NCBI GenBank assembly: GCA_026988015.1
Contig: JALSMA010000037.1
Coordinates: 1-50,623 of the forward strand
Direction: 5' to 3'
Length of the DNA stretch: 50,623 bases
From: Desulfobulbaceae bacterium
GTDB taxonomy: Bacteria; Desulfobacterota; Desulfobulbia; Desulfobulbales; Desulfocapsaceae
Shown: in pieces, positions 24,560-34,664 of the stretch
Numbering within the stretch: position 1 is the stretch's first letter
Layout: each line of letters opens with the position of its first letter
Translations under genes and position numbers: made by a program
The notes under the pieces: model-generated
What the model was told of the DNA's origin: nothing
Databases searched by the model: none
Seen by the model: only the letters and a program-made list of their open reading frames with translations

Positions 24560-26293
24560 TCAGATCTGTTCAGCCTCCCCGGAGGCATCATCTATCAGCT
24601 CCTCATCCTCATCTTCTTCATCACTCTCTAGCTCTTCGCCATGACCAAAGCAATGAGCATAAAGAACACCGATGGAGACAAAAAACATGGGCACGGTCCA
24701 TATCAAGCCCAAGCCGAGAGGAATGGCCGACACCATATAAATCAGCATCATCACCAGATAGAGACCAAACACGGTCCACCATTTCTTGTGAATCGCCTTG
24801 CGCGAGGCCTCAAGGGCCTGCCACGGCCCCATTCCTTTATCGAGAATCAGCGGCAGGGTCAGGGCATAACCGACTGTGAGATATATTCCCGGTAAAATGA
24901 AAAGAACAAATCCTATCAACACCAGAATGACCTGAAGAATAATCGCAATGGTTATGGAAAGAACCTTTGAAAATCCTGCAAAGACCATCTTCCAGCTCAC
25001 CCGCTGACCAAGAGCCCGGCGTACACCGATCAGCAGGACCCCTCCGGTCATAAGCATAGACAACCAAGTGGTAATAAGCTGCAGAGCAGCATTAACACCC
25101 ATGACCATGGCGGGATCACTTCCTTTATAGAAGCCATGAAAGGCTGTCATTCCGCCTAAACTGATTCCAAAACAAATCGCGTACAACACTATCATTGCGG
25201 CCCAGACAGCGCCTTTAGCACCTTTGGTTTTCTGCCAGGCCTCTTTGATCAGGTCACCCACCGTGAAATCGGCCTCATTTTCCTGATCTTCTGTGAAATC
25301 TTTATTTTCCGTGGCAATCACATCACGATCATCATCACTCAAAACTTCAATCACTTCCGGTTGACAGATACCACAGTAAAGTTTTGAATCAACTTCCTGC
25401 ATAAAGTCGCGGTAAAACTCTTCACCGCAGACAGAACAGACCTCTTTGGGAGAATCACTGAAATCATCGTCTATCACAGGTAGCTCCGCAACCTCCGACT
25501 CATCGCCTCCAAAGCCATCGCCCTCATCTGAGACCGATTCACTCCCCAACTCAGCGTCGCTACCATCCTCTTCAGGCGTACAGAGGGCGCAAAAACGTTC
25601 TGCCCCCACGGTCTCCAGAAAATCGGGGTGAAGCGACTCTCCACATCCTGAGCAGGCTTCCAGTTCTACTGCATCCTCTCCTGAATCATTATCATCCTCC
25701 GCCATAAGCAGGAGATTCTCGTCAGCTTCTTCAAGATCCTCCTCATCATCCATCAGGCCCTCACCACCGTCATCATCCGCTACACGTCCCTGATCATCGT
25801 CAGTGTAGAAATCTTCCTCCATGATGTCCAACAGCTCGTCTTCAGAGGTGTCTTCCCCATCTTCTTCATCCAGAAAACCGGAATCATCCTCATCATCTTC
25901 ATCAGAATCGGGCTGACACAGGGCACAGTAAAGTTGCGAATCGATTTCAACCAGAAAAGCCTCAGCAAATGATTGATTACATACCGAGCAGTCTGCTACG
26001 GAATCGCCATCAGAGTCAAAATCGTCCTCCATCAGATCCTCGACAGATTCCGGTGCTTCATCAGGCACAGTAGTTTCTTCCGCTGCAGCTGTCTCGGTAG
26101 CGGACGCTTCAGGTGCCTGCGGACTATCATCGTACAGTATCTCCTGCCGCACCATAGTGGTCTCCTCTGCGACGGGAGAGATATCCACGGCAGCCAGAAA
26201 GACCTTGCTGCACTTGGGGCAACGCAGTTTTTTACCTGCAAGAGAATCGTCTACAGAACCATGCACCCCGCAATGGGGACAATCTATCTTCAT
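24560..26293 (-). CDS. Membrane protein with four zinc-ribbon-like modules and acidic linkers
   Basis: A 577-residue protein of unusual build. Residues 1-33 are an MJ0042-type zinc finger (CPHC...CPKC). Three more Cys modules of the pattern CxxC-x17-18-CxxC follow (DCSVCNQSF...YCALC, ACSGCGESL...FCALC, VCSVCGEEF...YCGIC), joined by long Asp/Glu-rich linkers. From about residue 345 a membrane domain with five or six helices begins; LPGIYLTVGYALTLPLILDKG and ALEASRKAIHKKWWTV recall the DUF975/glycerophosphodiesterase-membrane family. The tail is acidic again. Function is unknown; it could sense metal, ligand or stress at the membrane. Confidence 0.85.
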   Translation of the reverse strand: MKIDCPHCGVHGSVDDSLAGKKLRCPKCSKVFLAAVDISPVAEETTMVRQEILYDDSPQAPEASATETAAAEETTVPDEAPESVEDLMEDDFDSDGDSVADCSVCNQSFAEAFLVEIDSQLYCALCQPDSDEDDEDDSGFLDEEDGEDTSEDELLDIMEEDFYTDDDQGRVADDDGGEGLMDDEEDLEEADENLLLMAEDDNDSGEDAVELEACSGCGESLHPDFLETVGAERFCALCTPEEDGSDAELGSESVSDEGDGFGGDESEVAELPVIDDDFSDSPKEVCSVCGEEFYRDFMQEVDSKLYCGICQPEVIEVLSDDDRDVIATENKDFTEDQENEADFTVGDLIKEAWQKTKGAKGAVWAAMIVLYAICFGISLGGMTAFHGFYKGSDPAMVMGVNAALQLITTWLSMLMTGGVLLIGVRRALGQRVSWKMVFAGFSKVLSITIAIILQVILVLIGFVLFILPGIYLTVGYALTLPLILDKGMGPWQALEASRKAIHKKWWTVFGLYLVMMLIYMVSAIPLGLGLIWTVPMFFVSIGVLYAHCFGHGEELESDEEDEDEELIDDASGEAEQI

Positions 26294-26358
26294 GTACAGC
26301 CTCCACGTTCTTGGAATCTAACCCGGATAAATTTACGGTAAGAGGAAAACAAAACAGT

Positions 26359-26388
26359 TATAATGGCGAAGTGTAGTACAAAACTACA
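26359..26388 (+). promoter_or_regulatory. Possible -10 element and operator before folA
   Basis: A perfect TATAAT (26359-26364) is followed by an inverted repeat TGTAGT (26372-26377) / ACTACA (26383-26388). No good -35 is found at 16-18 bases, so the promoter is uncertain. Confidence 0.35.
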
Positions 26389-26460
26389 GATAAAATACAG
26401 GAAAAACAGCACTTCCCTTTATTTTTTCCATTTTTCTCAAAAAATAAGCCATCATCCAGC

Positions 26461-26961
26461 ATGAAACTTATTCTCATTGCCGCCATGGCAAAAAACAGGG
26501 TTATCGGAAACAACAACTCTATTCCATGGTGTATTCCTGAAGAAATGGCCCATTTCAAAAAAAATACCATGGGCCATGCTCTCATCATGGGCAGAAAAAC
26601 GTTTGAATCCATTGGAGATCCACTGCCGGGCCGCAGGAATGTAGTTCTCAGCAGAGATTCGCAATACTCTTTCTCTGGATGCCGCATGGCACCCGACCTC
26701 AGCGCAGCCATAACACTCTGCGGAACTCAGGAAAAAATTTTCATCATCGGCGGCGGAAGCCTCTACGCTGAGGCAATCCACAGGGTTGACACCATCTGCT
26801 TATCTGTCATCGATAAAGAGTACAAAGGGGATACTTTCTTCCCGGTAATCCCACAGACTCTTTTCAAACAGGTTTCCATAAAAAAAATTAACTCGTCTCC
26901 TGCGTTCACCATCCTGACTTTTGAACGGAAACAAGAAGCATCACCCAAATCCACTCCATGA
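26461..26961 (+). CDS. folA: Dihydrofolate reductase
   Basis: A 166-residue cytosolic enzyme reducing dihydrofolate with NADPH. The N-terminus LILIAAMAKNRVIGNNNSIPW is the family signature, with the catalytic acidic residue in IPEEMAHFK. NADPH-binding segments ALIMGRKTFESIG and IIGGGSLYAEAI are present. The length is normal. The stop overlaps the hrpB start (ATGA, 26958-26961). It is divergent from the zinc-ribbon membrane protein. Confidence 0.95.
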   Translation: MKLILIAAMAKNRVIGNNNSIPWCIPEEMAHFKKNTMGHALIMGRKTFESIGDPLPGRRNVVLSRDSQYSFSGCRMAPDLSAAITLCGTQEKIFIIGGGSLYAEAIHRVDTICLSVIDKEYKGDTFFPVIPQTLFKQVSIKKINSSPAFTILTFERKQEASPKSTP

Positions 26962-29450
26962 AATTCACGCTGCCGCAACTGCCGATAAACGCCATTCTCC
27001 CGGAGATCGCAAAGAGCCTGGCCAACAACCGGAGCCTGGTTCTTACTGCGGAACCAGGCTCCGGAAAAACCACTATTGTGCCCCTTAGTCTCATTACTGA
27101 ACCATGTCTTTGGAAAAAAAAGATCATCATGCTGGAACCCAGGCGCCTTGCTGCACGAATGGCTGCCAGACGAATGAGCGAGCTTGCCGGAAGTTCACTG
27201 GGGGATTTTGTAGGCTACCGCATCCGCTTTGACAAACAGGTCAGTTCCAACACTCGTATTGAAGTGGTGACCGAAGGAATTTTCATAAGGATGATTCAAA
27301 ATGATCCCGATCTGCAGGATGTGGGCCTGGTTATATTTGATGAGTTCCACCTCCGCTCCATCCAGTTAGACCTGGCACTCGCTTTCTGCCTCGACATATC
27401 AGCAATCCGGGATGATTTGAAAATCATGGTCATGTCTGCCACCATTGACAGTTCCCGGGCGGCTATGATTCTTGGTAATGCTCCTGTGATTACAGGGAAG
27501 GGGAGCTGTTTCCCGGTACACATCCAGTACCTTAAACGTGCCACAACAGATTACCCCGTGCAGAAGACCATTAAGGCCATCCAACAATCCCTTGCCTGTG
27601 ACAGGGGTGACATACTGGTTTTTCTGCCTGGGGCAGGTGAGATAAAAGCTGTTCAAAGGCTGCTCCCTGATGACATCCTCTGTATTCCTCTTTATGGCGA
27701 TCTGCCCCAGAAACAGCAGGACGTGGTCTTTGCAGCAACAGAGAGAAGAAGGGTTATCTTGGCGACTCCCATTGCAGAAACCAGTCTCACCATTGAAGGA
27801 GTTACCGTGGTTATTGACAGTGGACTGATGAAAATCCCTTTTTTTTCACCAGCAAATGGACTCACAAGCCTTACAACAGTCAACATATCCAAGGCCTCCG
27901 CAGATCAGCGCAGTGGCCGAGCCGGACGTATCGGAGAAGGGACCTGTTACCGCCTCTGGCTGCAGGCAGAACACCACTCAAGACCAGATTTCCTCCCCCC
28001 GGAGATCACCGCTGCAGACCTCGCCCCGCTGCTGCTTGAGCTTCTGCAATGGGGTGTTTCCGACCCGGACGAACTCACCTGGCTGGACCCGCCACGACGA
28101 GGCTCCATTGATCGGGCCCGAAAACTCCTCAGACGTCTCGGCGCAATTGACCAAAGAGGAGTACTCACCAGAAAGGGACGGGAGCTCGGTTCACTGCCCC
28201 TCCATCCGCGCCTTGCCCTGATGCTCCTTCACGGCAAAAATCGTGGCCAGGGGGTTCTGGCCTGCCGCCTTGCTGCCCTGCTTCAGAATCGGGATCTGTT
28301 TCGGGGAAACAGAGGGCAACAGAGTAGTAACATTGAAGACCGACTCGACATTCTGGCACTGCTCGACAACAATCATGGAGACAGAATCCAGGCCAGAGGT
28401 GGAGATATTGCACTCTGTCGCCGTATCATCAGGGAAGCAGAACAGTACCAGCGTATCCTTAAAATCAACAACAAAAACAACAGCGCCTGTTCCTGTGAAT
28501 GCGGCAGCCTGCTGGCCATTGCCTATCCTGATCGCATCGCCATGAAAAAAAAGGATTCCGGACAGCACCTGTTATCGTCAGGACGCGGAGTTAAACTACC
28601 CGAAGGAGATCCGCTGCACCGCGCTGATTTTCTTGTTGTAGCCATGGTAGATGGTGGCAGGAAACAGGGACAGATTTTTCTTGCCGCAGCGCTGGACAGG
28701 GATGATATTATCAGCGACCACAGTCACCTTCTGACAGAAGAAGAGCGTGTGGAATGGAAAAACTCACGGGTGGAGGCAAACTTCATCCTCTCCCTCGGCA
28801 GTCTTGAAATCAGCAGAAAAACGCTCCCCAACAAGGATCCGGAGAGTATTACTCAATGCCTTCTTGAGGGGATCAAACAGCATGGCACAGGATGCCTCAA
28901 CTGGCAGAAGAAGAGTCGGGAACTCCAGGCCAGAATCCAGACCGCGCACCAGATTGCCCCGAGTACATGGCCTGATGTATCGGACAACGCACTCATTTCA
29001 GATTTGTCATGGCTCTCACCCTATCTCGGGTCAGCCAGCACCTTGAAACAGGTCAGAAAAATTGACATTCACGGAGCCCTGCTCTCTCTGCTCTCCTGGG
29101 ACAAACAGCAAATGCTCAACCAACTCCTTCCAACCCATTACCAGGCACCCAGCGGATCAAAAATAAGGCTGCAGTATCAGGCAGGCAAGCCTCCTGTCAT
29201 CGCAGTCCGACTTCAGGAGATGTTTGGAGCAACAGAGACACCACTCCTCTACAGGGGTAACATAACCGTACTGATCCACCTCCTGTCTCCGGCTAGACGA
29301 CCAGTTCAGGTCACAGCAGATCTTACCTCATTCTGGAAAAATACCTACCCTGCAGTCAAAAAGGAACTTGCCGGACGCTACCCCAAACATTCTTGGCCGG
29401 ATGACCCACTCTCTGCGCCAGCCACAGCACGCTGTAAGCCAAGGAAGTAA
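26958..29450 (+). CDS. hrpB: ATP-dependent helicase HrpB
   Basis: An 830-residue DEAH-type superfamily 2 helicase. Motif I is AEPGSGKTT, motif II DEFH, motif III SATID and motif VI QRSGRAGRIGEG. The HrpB C-terminal domain follows (about 470-830, ending with the typical GRYPKHSWPDDP segment). The length and architecture match bacterial HrpB, whose physiological role is poorly known. It is translationally coupled to folA. Confidence 0.93.
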   Translation: MKFTLPQLPINAILPEIAKSLANNRSLVLTAEPGSGKTTIVPLSLITEPCLWKKKIIMLEPRRLAARMAARRMSELAGSSLGDFVGYRIRFDKQVSSNTRIEVVTEGIFIRMIQNDPDLQDVGLVIFDEFHLRSIQLDLALAFCLDISAIRDDLKIMVMSATIDSSRAAMILGNAPVITGKGSCFPVHIQYLKRATTDYPVQKTIKAIQQSLACDRGDILVFLPGAGEIKAVQRLLPDDILCIPLYGDLPQKQQDVVFAATERRRVILATPIAETSLTIEGVTVVIDSGLMKIPFFSPANGLTSLTTVNISKASADQRSGRAGRIGEGTCYRLWLQAEHHSRPDFLPPEITAADLAPLLLELLQWGVSDPDELTWLDPPRRGSIDRARKLLRRLGAIDQRGVLTRKGRELGSLPLHPRLALMLLHGKNRGQGVLACRLAALLQNRDLFRGNRGQQSSNIEDRLDILALLDNNHGDRIQARGGDIALCRRIIREAEQYQRILKINNKNNSACSCECGSLLAIAYPDRIAMKKKDSGQHLLSSGRGVKLPEGDPLHRADFLVVAMVDGGRKQGQIFLAAALDRDDIISDHSHLLTEEERVEWKNSRVEANFILSLGSLEISRKTLPNKDPESITQCLLEGIKQHGTGCLNWQKKSRELQARIQTAHQIAPSTWPDVSDNALISDLSWLSPYLGSASTLKQVRKIDIHGALLSLLSWDKQQMLNQLLPTHYQAPSGSKIRLQYQAGKPPVIAVRLQEMFGATETPLLYRGNITVLIHLLSPARRPVQVTADLTSFWKNTYPAVKKELAGRYPKHSWPDDPLSAPATARCKPRK

Positions 29451-29538
29451 CAACCCCATTCCCCGCATCTTCAAAACGCTGTAAAAATGAAATTTTGTCG
29501 CAGGCACCAATTTGCATCACCATCAAATACTCCCGGAT

Positions 29539-30216
29539 TCAAGCTTGCAGTAATACCTTTTTGAGCGGGCAGTGATCCGGCAGATCGTGGCCATTCCGAT
29601 AGTCCTGCAGAGCCTGAACAGACTGGGCAGCAAGTTTTCGCCTCACCTCTCTCCTCCTGCCTTTAACTCTTGCGATCTTCATGGAATCATAAGCCGTTGT
29701 CTGATGACGCATCCAGGCAATGGTGGCAGCCTCGGCCCGGGCCGCAAGGGGGATTCGATCTGTTCTAGCCACTGTTCCGCTTCCAACAGGCGCAGCATGT
29801 TCTGTTATCGTTTCACCAAGTAAAGCGGCCTCCTTCTGATACCTGGGGTGAAAATTCAAAAAACCCACAACTGCCGCACAGAAATCCACCAGATACTGCC
29901 GTTGCTTTGCAGCACGCCTGGCAAGCTCACTGCTGCGTCTTTTTGCATACTCGGGTGTTGCCCGTTTTGCAGCCACTTATGTTTTCGATTCATCAATATG
30001 CCTGCTGTCCGCCCAAATCCCCTTTGAAATCACCCGACGTCCTCGTCGCTCCTGCACAACCCAGGTCGTCCCTTTTCCTTTAACACTACGGGTAACAGCC
30101 GCATCCCCCGCCTTTAAAGAATCCCAGTTCCCTGGGATTGCCAGCATCTCACCGGACTCTAAATAGAGAATTTCTGCTGTTCTGCCCTGCCGCACCATGC
30201 GATGACTAAATGTCAT
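29539..30216 (-). pseudogene. DUF2293 protein interrupted by an in-frame TAA
   Basis: Two segments in the same frame together make a complete DUF2293-type protein of about 225 residues. The N-terminal part starts at the ATG at 30216 (CAGGAGAG upstream) and runs through GDAAVTRSVKGKGTTWVVQE to SKT at 29980. A single TAA (29977-29979) follows, and the frame continues at once with GTG (29976) as VAAKRATPEYAKRR... through GSGTVARTDRIPLAARAEAATIAWMRHQTTAYDSM to 29539. Because the stop is TAA it is not selenocysteine. The C-terminal domain could still be made by reinitiation at GTG, so this is either a recent pseudogene or a split gene. Confidence 0.75.
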
Positions 30217-30307
30217 TTGTATTCTCTCCTGAATCTGTGACGAATTCGTGATTGTTTTTTTTACAACAGAATGAAACACAAATCTGCAATTCGCAGTCAG
30301 GTTTCTG

Positions 30308-30673
30308 TTATCCCCCAGCCCGCTTAACTCTGTAGCCTAGATCGAGCAGTTCTTTTTCCAGTAGATCCCGATGTTCACCCTGAATCTCGATCACTCCATT
30401 TTTAACACTGCCTCCACTGCCGCATTTCTGTTTAAGAGTTTTTGCCAGTTTTTTCAGTGCTGCATTATCCAACGGCAGCCCACTTATAAGGGTGACCCCC
30501 TTCCCCTTACGCCCCTTGGTCTCCCGCATCAGTCGCACAATTCCATCCTCTGGTTGCTTTTGTTTTTTTTTCGCACAGTCGCAGAGTGCCAGTGCTTCAC
30601 CGCAACGCGGAAAAACGGTACCTGTTTCCGTTGAATAAACAAGACTTGACTTACTGTTCCTGGTTCTTTTCAT
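30308..30673 (-). CDS. yciH: SUI1/YciH family translation initiation-like protein
   Basis: A 121-residue protein with the SUI1 (eIF1) fold in its C-terminal 80 residues: KGKGVTLISGLPL, LKKLAKTLKQKCGSGGSVKNGVIEIQG and the final GYRVKRAGG. The N-terminus has a short Cys cluster (CGEALALCDCAKK) typical of bacterial YciH-like members. Members act on start-site selection or RNA, but their bacterial role is not settled. The start overlaps the end of the flavoprotein gene by 4 bases. Confidence 0.92.
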   Translation of the reverse strand: MKRTRNSKSSLVYSTETGTVFPRCGEALALCDCAKKKQKQPEDGIVRLMRETKGRKGKGVTLISGLPLDNAALKKLAKTLKQKCGSGGSVKNGVIEIQGEHRDLLEKELLDLGYRVKRAGG

Positions 30674-32259
30674 GCTTTCCTCGATCCCGCAAATCGCGCG
30701 CTCACTGCCTTTATGGCATCGGCGGCAGAGCTGGTGATGCCACCGGTATATCCTGCCCCTTCGCCTATGGGATAGAGGTTTCCGATGTTCACCGATTCAT
30801 AGGCCTCGTTTCTGCTGATTCGTACTGGAGAAGATGTCCGGGTTTCAACACCCATGAGCATGGCGTTATGGGAGATGAAGAGCGGCACTTCTGCCTCCCA
30901 GCGGGTAAAAGCCACCCGCAGTTCATCTGTGACAAAACCGGGCAGAAGATCCTTCATATCAGCGGCCACCACCCCCGTTTTACAGGAAACCTCACACAGC
31001 TCATTGGATTTTTTCCGACCCAGAAAATGCATCAGATTCTGAGCCGGTACCGACCAGTTTCCTGATCCCGCCAGAAAGGCCTTTATTTCAAGTTCTCTCT
31101 GGAAACTGATCCCGGCAAGGGAATCATCAGCACCATAATCTGAACAGTGACAGCTCACCACCAGCGCACCATTGGAGAAAGAAGACGCCCTGTCTGAATA
31201 ACTCATTCCATTTAACACCAGCTGCCCCTCTTCAGAGGACGCGTTCACCACCTCACCACCCGGACACATACAGAAGGTGTAAACTCCGCGCCTGTTTACC
31301 CGATTGGTATAATTCAATGAATATGTGGCTGCACCTAATCCCGGATAGTTCACATACTTTCTCCCGTACCGCATGAGATTGACAGTATCCACCGGATGCT
31401 CAATCCGGACCCCCACGGCAATCCGGCGTTGTTCAAGAAATACTCCCCTTCTTTTAAGCAGGGACAGAGTATCACGGGCAGAATGACCAAGAGCAAGGTA
31501 GATGTCCGATGCCAGGAACTCCTGCTCACCATTGATCACGATCCCCACCGCCCGCTGCTCCCTGATCAGAAGATCTGTCATCTTGGCACCATAGTGGATA
31601 TCACCGCCGTGCTTCAGAACATGGAGTCGGATATTTTTTACGATCTCACACAGGACATCGGTACCGAGGTGGGGCTTACTAATATACTCGATCTCTTTGG
31701 GAGCACCAAACTGAACGAAGCGACTCAGGACCCGGTTCACGGTGGAGGTATTGTTGTTACGTCGTGAAAAAAGTTTGCCATCGGAATAGGACCCGGCCCC
31801 CCCTTCACCAAACTGGATGTTTGACTCAGGATTCAGCTTTCTTTCTCTGATAAAACGTTCCACATCCAGAGAGCGCTCTTCTATTTTTTTACCCCGTTCA
31901 AAAATAAGTGGCCTGACTCCGTGGTCAATAAGTTCCAGGGCGGCAAACATCCCGGCCGGACCAAATCCGACTATGATGGGTCGATCTTCAACGGAGTAGG
32001 ATCTTCTGATTTCACCTTCCAGCTCCTTGTATACTGTAAAATTCAGGGGATTCAGATAACCGTCGAAAACGGCAACAACAAGGGAGTAGATATAGTAAAA
32101 CTGTTCCTTGTCCTTCAGATCAAAATTCCTGCTGAGTATTGCTGCAATGGATATATCTCCGGCGGTTAATTTCAGTCTCTTCGAAACAACATCAAGACGG
32201 AAAGGGGGGGTGTCCTGCTCAATGGGAATCCGGATATTATTTACAATCAGTTTCAACAA
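30670..32259 (-). CDS. COG2509-type FAD-dependent dehydrogenase
   Basis: A 529-residue flavoprotein of the uncharacterised FAD-dependent COG2509 family. An N-terminal ~90-residue domain is followed by the FAD-binding VGFGPAGMFAALEL near residue 98 and the family signature IQFGEGGAGSYSDGKL. VYTFCMCPGGEVVNAS and the C-terminal YPIGEGAGYTGGITSSA complete the flavin site. The substrate is unknown. The likely start is a TTG at 32259, two bases after the racemase stop, so the genes are coupled. Confidence 0.88.
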   Translation of the reverse strand: MLKLIVNNIRIPIEQDTPPFRLDVVSKRLKLTAGDISIAAILSRNFDLKDKEQFYYIYSLVVAVFDGYLNPLNFTVYKELEGEIRRSYSVEDRPIIVGFGPAGMFAALELIDHGVRPLIFERGKKIEERSLDVERFIRERKLNPESNIQFGEGGAGSYSDGKLFSRRNNNTSTVNRVLSRFVQFGAPKEIEYISKPHLGTDVLCEIVKNIRLHVLKHGGDIHYGAKMTDLLIREQRAVGIVINGEQEFLASDIYLALGHSARDTLSLLKRRGVFLEQRRIAVGVRIEHPVDTVNLMRYGRKYVNYPGLGAATYSLNYTNRVNRRGVYTFCMCPGGEVVNASSEEGQLVLNGMSYSDRASSFSNGALVVSCHCSDYGADDSLAGISFQRELEIKAFLAGSGNWSVPAQNLMHFLGRKKSNELCEVSCKTGVVAADMKDLLPGFVTDELRVAFTRWEAEVPLFISHNAMLMGVETRTSSPVRISRNEAYESVNIGNLYPIGEGAGYTGGITSSAADAIKAVSARFAGSRKA

Positions 32260-32260
32260 C

Positions 32261-32962
32261 TCATACCTGCGCTACCAAGAGCATATTGTACTGCAGCCAT
32301 GGCATGTATCTCTGTAGTATCATAGAATGGAACTCGCGAGGCTGCTGCTGTATGAGCAGAGCAATTTCGGTACAGCCAAGAATCACGGCATCAGCCCCAT
32401 CCATCTGCAGCAGAGCAACAATTCGCTGATACTCCTGCCGTGAACTTTCAGATACTGTCCCCAGACAAAGTTCCTCGAAAATTACCCGGTGCACAATATC
32501 CATATCCTCGTCTCCAGGAATTACCACCTCAATTCCATGCACACCACTCAACCTCACCCTGTAGAAATCTTCCTCCATGGTAAATTTGGTGCCAAGAAGA
32601 TCTACCCGGTTCACCCCGTCACCCTTCAATTTGTCAGCTGTGGCATCTGCGATATGAAGCAGGGGGATTGCAATTGCACCCTCAATTTCCACAGCTACCT
32701 TGTGCATGGTGTTGGTACAGATGATGACAAAATCAGCACCAGCTGCCTCAAGACTGCGGGCAGCAGCTGAGAGAATAACTGCGGTGGCCTGCCAATCTCC
32801 CCGGCGCTGCAGCGCCTCAATTTCCGCAAAATCAACACTGTAGAGACATATCTTTGCGGATCTGAATCCGCCCAAGGCTGCTTTTATCCCTTCATTAATA
32901 CGCCTGTAATAGCTCGACGTTGATTGCCAGCTCATCCCGCCAAGCATCCCTATGGTTTTCAT
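32261..32962 (-). CDS. Aspartate/glutamate racemase family protein
   Basis: A 233-residue PLP-independent amino-acid racemase of the YgeA/aspartate racemase group. The two catalytic Cys residues are in FVIICTNTMHK and VILGCTEIALL, one in each half of the pseudo-symmetric fold. The N-terminus KTIGMLGGMSWQSTSSYYR is the family signature. The exact amino acid cannot be read. It leads into the COG2509 flavoprotein and SUI1 genes. Confidence 0.9.
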   Translation of the reverse strand: MKTIGMLGGMSWQSTSSYYRRINEGIKAALGGFRSAKICLYSVDFAEIEALQRRGDWQATAVILSAAARSLEAAGADFVIICTNTMHKVAVEIEGAIAIPLLHIADATADKLKGDGVNRVDLLGTKFTMEEDFYRVRLSGVHGIEVVIPGDEDMDIVHRVIFEELCLGTVSESSRQEYQRIVALLQMDGADAVILGCTEIALLIQQQPREFHSMILQRYMPWLQYNMLLVAQV

Positions 32963-33023
32963 ATCAATTTACCCTTCCATCTGACACCGCGACAAATTCA
33001 GGAATATACGATGAAAAGAACAA

Positions 33024-34619
33024 TCATGCATCCGGCACGGACTCGGGTTCCAGATAGTACCCCCTTGCAAGTGCGGTAAATTGCTCAACCTGCGCATCCT
33101 GCCACACCTTATCATATCCCAGCTCATGAGCTAAAATTTCTGCCACCTTCGGGGCCATTTCAACTGCTGCCCTGGCATCTAGAAAAAGGGCTCTCTGTCG
33201 CCTGGCAAGTATATCTTCCACGGTACGAGCCATTTCATAACGCGCTGACCAGATAATTTCAACAGGGGTGTAGGGAAGGTGCGAATGAATCGGTTCTCCC
33301 AGTTCAGGATTTGCCGAGACCAGATCCCGCATTCCATCCGCATCAGAACCATAATAATAGAGTGGATCATCATAATCCACCCCTGCGAGCCAACCATGGA
33401 TCGGCATGTCTTCGGTACGACAGGGCTGCTCAGCAAGCCCTCCCACCATGGCAGCCTTATCCACTGTATCCTGAGCCATCTTACGATAGGTGGTCCATTT
33501 ACCACCGGTTATGGTCACAAGTCCGGACAGTGATACCTGGAGATGATGACTTCTCGATATCTCCTTAGTCGCACCACTCGCTTCCTCCTCTTTTGCCGCG
33601 GCCAGAGGCCGTAAGCCGGCGAAGATGGAAAGTATATCCCGGCGCTGCGGCTCCCGGGTCAGATACTTTCCGGCGGTGCTCAAAATAAACTCAACCTCCT
33701 CCTCAAGGGCACGCGGTTCTAGACTGCACTCATCAAGGGGGGTATCTGTAGTGCCCACCACAACCCTGTCATGCCAGGGAACAGCAAAAAGCACTCGGCC
33801 ATCGGAGGTCTTCGGAATCATTATTGCAGACTCTCCATCGAGGAAATCTTTCTCAAGAATGACATGTACCCCCTGACTGGGCCGAATAAGAGCCATCGCA
33901 TCCGGGTCATCCATGTGCAGAATCTCATCCACAAAAACGCCAGTGGCATTAACAACACTCTTCGTGGTAAGCTGATATTCCTCACCACTCTCATAATCAA
34001 CGGCCTGTACCCCGTTCACAAGGCCGGAATCATCTTTCACAAGGCCGGTTACCCCCATATAGTTAAGCAGCACGCCACCGTGTTCGGCACAGGTCTGTGC
34101 GATATTCACCGCCAGACGGGAATCGTCAAACTGTCCATCATAATAGATCACCCCGCCGCACAGTCCCTCAGTCTTCAGATTAGGGATTGCCTCGAGAACC
34201 TCTTCTGATGACAGAGACTGCGATGGGCCAAGACCCAGCTTCCCGGCCATCATGTCATAGACCTTCATCCCAAGGGTATAAAAAGGTCCATCCCACCAGT
34301 CATAGTTGGGAATGATAAAGGATTGATTTTTCACCAGATGGGGGGCATTATGACGCAAAAGTCCACGTTCGCGCAGAGCCTCTAGGACCAGCGATATATC
34401 GCCCTGGGCAAGATAACGGACACCACCATGAACCAGCTTAGTGGAGCGGCTCGATGTACCCTTACTGAAATCTGACTGTTCCAGAAGGAGCGTCCGGTAC
34501 CCTCGGGAAGCAGCATCAAGTGCTGTACCAAGACCCGTGGCACCACCACCGATGATAATAACATCCCAGGGGTTTTCACCCTGTTTTTTGATGGTTGCAA
34601 GCATCCGCTGCCGTTTCAT
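33024..34619 (-). CDS. glpD: Glycerol-3-phosphate dehydrogenase (FAD, GlpD type)
   Basis: A 531-residue membrane-associated flavoenzyme oxidising glycerol-3-phosphate to dihydroxyacetone phosphate and passing electrons to quinone. The FAD motif is IIIGGGATGLGTALDAASRG near residue 20, then LEQSDFSKGTSSRSTKLVHGG and YYDGQFDDSRL. The C-terminal DAO_C domain follows residue 390 or so. It lies 45 bases after a glycerophosphodiester phosphodiesterase gene that would supply its substrate. Confidence 0.94.
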   Translation of the reverse strand: MKRQRMLATIKKQGENPWDVIIIGGGATGLGTALDAASRGYRTLLLEQSDFSKGTSSRSTKLVHGGVRYLAQGDISLVLEALRERGLLRHNAPHLVKNQSFIIPNYDWWDGPFYTLGMKVYDMMAGKLGLGPSQSLSSEEVLEAIPNLKTEGLCGGVIYYDGQFDDSRLAVNIAQTCAEHGGVLLNYMGVTGLVKDDSGLVNGVQAVDYESGEEYQLTTKSVVNATGVFVDEILHMDDPDAMALIRPSQGVHVILEKDFLDGESAIMIPKTSDGRVLFAVPWHDRVVVGTTDTPLDECSLEPRALEEEVEFILSTAGKYLTREPQRRDILSIFAGLRPLAAAKEEEASGATKEISRSHHLQVSLSGLVTITGGKWTTYRKMAQDTVDKAAMVGGLAEQPCRTEDMPIHGWLAGVDYDDPLYYYGSDADGMRDLVSANPELGEPIHSHLPYTPVEIIWSARYEMARTVEDILARRQRALFLDARAAVEMAPKVAEILAHELGYDKVWQDAQVEQFTALARGYYLEPESVPDA

Positions 34620-34664
34620 AAACTGCTCCTGGATTTTAGGTATGGAAAAAGAGGATAAAAAAAA

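Noticed and set aside
29977-29979. Second recoded stop (selenocysteine) in the DUF2293 gene
   Set aside because: The stop is TAA, which is not read as selenocysteine, and no catalytic Cys is expected there.
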